NCBI GenBank assembly: GCA_002423465.1
Contig: DIWG01000056.1
Span: 67,431 to 131,430 of the forward strand
Direction: 5' to 3'
Source of the DNA: Syntrophaceae bacterium UBA6112
GTDB lineage: Bacteria; Desulfobacterota; Syntrophia; Syntrophales; UBA5619
Length of the DNA stretch: 64,000 bases
A program made the translations under genes and the position numbers. Under the pieces are notes generated by a model, which had not been told where the DNA came from, did no database searches, and was given only the letters and a program-made list of their open reading frames with translations. Below are positions 62,200-64,000 of this stretch, in pieces (the first letter of the stretch is position 1; each line of letters begins with the position of its first letter).

Positions 62200-62934
62200 T
62201 TAGCCATTTTCCACTTTAAAGACTTTATCCACAAAAAAGCCTTGATTGGGTGGGCAATCACTCGTTGTGAACCCAAACCAAGTAAAGTTCGGTTTTGGCT
62301 GTAGCACCAACATGATCTCGCTGATCACGGGCAAATTGTCATACGATTCACTTCTTCTCCATTCTGCAACGATACTTTCAATCGCTTTGAGCTGGTCCTG
62401 GTATTCCCCACCATTGATGAGCATAACCTCCTTCAAAAGATCTTCTTTAACGTTATCCGTCAAAGAACCCCCAGGCGCAATTAAGGTAAAGAAATCTGGA
62501 ATTAATTCAATAAACTTCTGAGTATTCTTAATTGATTCTTTCAAATCTCTCTCAAGTTCAAAAGGATTCTCACAGTACATCTCATTTGGTGAAAACCCCA
62601 TTTCTAAGAACTTATTGTAGAATTTGTGGTGTTGCAGTTCGTTGTCTATACATCCCATGAAGCGCTTGAATAGAGATGTCTGGTCGTATGACGATACGCC
62701 GATTCTTATTCGCCTGTATCCTCGCAATTGTGTGGCTATGTGCAATAGTTCATGAGCCATTGATGCGGCTGGGTTTATGCATTTTTGGTAATAGATATAT
62801 GCAGTATCAGACCCCATATCTGAGCCCCACGTTTCGACTTGAGATCGGTGAAACTTCAGCTTCACTTTTTGCTGGATTTCATGAAGGAGAGACTTAACAT
62901 TGGAATTACTTTTCGCTTTTTCTACGATACTCAC
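62200..62934 (-). CDS. Putative zinc metallopeptidase (HExxH)
   Basis: A 244-residue protein. AASMAHELLHIATQ (about residues 57-70) contains HELLH, the metal-binding HExxH; DNELQHHKFYN, ~35 residues later, could supply the third ligand, as in IrrE/ImmA-type peptidases. No signal peptide. N- and C-terminal parts are unrecognised (helical, Lys/Glu-rich). Its AT-rich composition matches the HNH-like neighbour 106 bases away on the same strand, so the two may form a small system. Activity is inferred from the motif only. Confidence 0.55.
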   Translation of the reverse strand: MSIVEKAKSNSNVKSLLHEIQQKVKLKFHRSQVETWGSDMGSDTAYIYYQKCINPAASMAHELLHIATQLRGYRRIRIGVSSYDQTSLFKRFMGCIDNELQHHKFYNKFLEMGFSPNEMYCENPFELERDLKESIKNTQKFIELIPDFFTLIAPGGSLTDNVKEDLLKEVMLINGGEYQDQLKAIESIVAEWRRSESYDNLPVISEIMLVLQPKPNFTWFGFTTSDCPPNQGFFVDKVFKVENG

Positions 62935-63239
62935 AACAACCTCGTTCTGTGCAAACGTTCAAAGTAACCGGCCTGCTCGGTTTTTCGCACAGGGCCGGTT
63001 CATTGTCGGATGAGGGCTACGTGATCAACAGCAGCATATTCATATCATAAATACTGAGGGAATGTCACCAATGATAACAGAGTGATCAGTGAAATGATAA
63101 GTGATGAAATGATTCTGGATACGGCCAAGTAAGCTCTATGAACTGCCCCCTGCCCGGTGTAAACCCACATGTTAGGTGGTACGAGAGCGTGGGGCAGAAA
63201 AGCCCCGATTACCTGATTGGGGCATCTTCTTCATTCCTG
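62935..63239. other. Intergenic region with two hairpins
   Basis: 305 bases between the zinc-peptidase-like gene start and the end of the hydrophobic protein gene. It has an AACCGGCC/GGCCGGTT stem (62966-63000) of unclear role and the terminator at 63198-63223. No gene seen. Confidence 0.5.
63198..63223 (-). terminator. Intrinsic terminator after the hydrophobic protein gene
   Basis: On the minus strand GCCCCAAT...ATCGGGGC (one G-T pair) is followed by TTTTCTG. It lies ~17 bases after the stop codon. Confidence 0.65.
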
Positions 63240-64000
63240 CTATACTCGCAGATAACCGACTGCGTTGCAGGCTATAACCCCGCGGCGGATAGGCATAAAA
63301 CTCAGTGTTGTGGTTCTGAAAGACTGCGTGCTGAAGTTTCCCGTTGAAAACGATTGTCTGTTGAACGAGTGGGTGCAGAAGAGGTCATACCCGGCTTGCC
63401 GCAGCACTTCCTCGGCGACTGTATAGTCTTGTTTAACCATAGAAAAAAAGGTCCATCCAGATTCAACACATATACCCAGGATTACCTGATTAGCGCCCTC
63501 AAAGGCGACAGCACCTAATGTCGAGCCGACGAGGTTACCCGCCAGGGCACCGAGCATTGGAATGGGAATGAGTAGCTGGCCCACTGAAGCCCCAAGTATT
63601 CCGGTGGACAGCACGAATGTGTCACGAAGACAGTGATGTGCAAAATCTCGGTTCGTGATTCTTCCCTGTTGAAGCTGAATGGAGTAATCCAAGACATTGA
63701 GCGTGAGTGTAGTTGCCATGCCAATAGCCGTCGGTGAAACGCTCTTCAATGCATCGCCCATCAGGCCGGTTTTGCAGGCGGCAGTCAACCCCGCCGCCAC
63801 CCCGCCTCGTAAACCAGCAGTACTTGCGCCCAGTAAAACATCTTGGCCACGTTCTACGAGCTTATTGGTGTCTATTTGCCCCGTTTCAATGTGTTCTCTC
63901 ACAATGGCCCAAATATGGGGAGCCGCCGATAGAGCAGCGGACATAACGGCGGCATGTAGTGCGGCTTGGCCCGCTTGGCGGGCGATATCTGACCATTCTA
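63240..64000 (-). CDS. Glycine-rich hydrophobic protein, unknown (5' end beyond window)
   Basis: The frame is open from the stop at 63240 to the window edge (at least 253 residues); an internal Met at 63944 is not necessarily the start, since EWSDIARQAGQAALHAAV precedes it in frame. Several Gly/Ala-rich hydrophobic stretches (GASTAGLRGGVAAGLTAACKTG, IPMLGALAGNLVGSTLGAVAFEGA) suggest glycine-zipper membrane helices. The last ~35 residues have a Ser-Phe repeat (SFNRQSFSTGNFSTQSF). Family not recognised. Likely part of the accessory region. Confidence 0.6.
   Translation of the reverse strand, partial: EWSDIARQAGQAALHAAVMSAALSAAPHIWAIVREHIETGQIDTNKLVERGQDVLLGASTAGLRGGVAAGLTAACKTGLMGDALKSVSPTAIGMATTLTLNVLDYSIQLQQGRITNRDFAHHCLRDTFVLSTGILGASVGQLLIPIPMLGALAGNLVGSTLGAVAFEGANQVILGICVESGWTFFSMVKQDYTVAEEVLRQAGYDLFCTHSFNRQSFSTGNFSTQSFRTTTLSFMPIRRGVIACNAVGYLRV

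Overview
The window looks like a chromosomal segment of an anaerobic, moderately GC-rich Desulfobacterota (deltaproteobacterial) bacterium, perhaps near the Syntrophia. That placement is inferred from gene content: a glycyl-radical enzyme with its activase, a tungsten-type aldehyde:ferredoxin oxidoreductase, two TRAP transport systems, GH57/GT35 glycogen enzymes and abundant GTCATTCC-type palindromic repeats. No rRNA operon, intact tRNA, CRISPR array, integrase or transposase was seen.

Layout. 1-9.7 kb (minus strand): the 3'-truncated gene of a branched-chain-amino-acid-type binding protein, an acyl-ACP thioesterase, then an apparent operon of glycyl-radical enzyme, activase, FMN-type split-barrel protein, Tat-exported sulfatase and small membrane protein, with a DUF374-type acyltransferase upstream. 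10-13.6 kb (minus): a TAXI-type TRAP system (binding protein, small lipoprotein, fused permease). 14.2-25 kb: a sugar-acid module. A plus-strand operon from a good sigma-70 promoter encodes a DctPQM TRAP transporter, an altronate dehydratase and a zinc dehydrogenase. A convergent minus-strand operon encodes a ferredoxin subunit, an aldehyde:ferredoxin oxidoreductase, a DapA-family aldolase and a deleted 2-hydroxyacid dehydrogenase. Together they fit a non-phosphorylative route from hexonate to 2-keto-3-deoxy-acid, then pyruvate plus glyceraldehyde, then glycerate. A LarA-like gene follows.

25-29.6 kb: proA-nadD, a patatin-like hydrolase and a PflX-type radical SAM protein. 29.7-39.8 kb (minus): a glycogen/alpha-glucan cluster whose main product is a 1418-residue fusion of a GT3-like glycogen synthase with a GT35 alpha-glucan phosphorylase, plus a GH57 enzyme, a GT4 synthase-like enzyme, a debranching enzyme and lolA. 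40-43.4 kb: ilvE, a GT25-like transferase and small membrane proteins including an AtpI-like one. 43.9-49.6 kb: a TetR-controlled MacAB/TolC-type efflux operon interrupted twice by palindromic repeat elements, once inside a coding region and once with a 15-bp duplication that left both flanking genes usable.

50-64 kb: a large membrane protein with a duplicated N-terminal domain, then a tRNA-Lys 3' fragment with its terminator, which looks like the attachment scar of a genomic island. To its right lie accessory genes: a DUF433/DUF5615 toxin-antitoxin pair; a same-strand set of clostripain-like protease, coiled-coil membrane protein, HU, PLD nuclease, metallo-beta-lactamase fold protein, metallophosphoesterase and cyclopropane-fatty-acid synthase; an HNH-like protein beside a zinc-peptidase-like protein; and a hydrophobic protein cut by the window edge.

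Family assignments rest on reading motifs in the translations, not on searches. Substrate assignments are inference unless stated.
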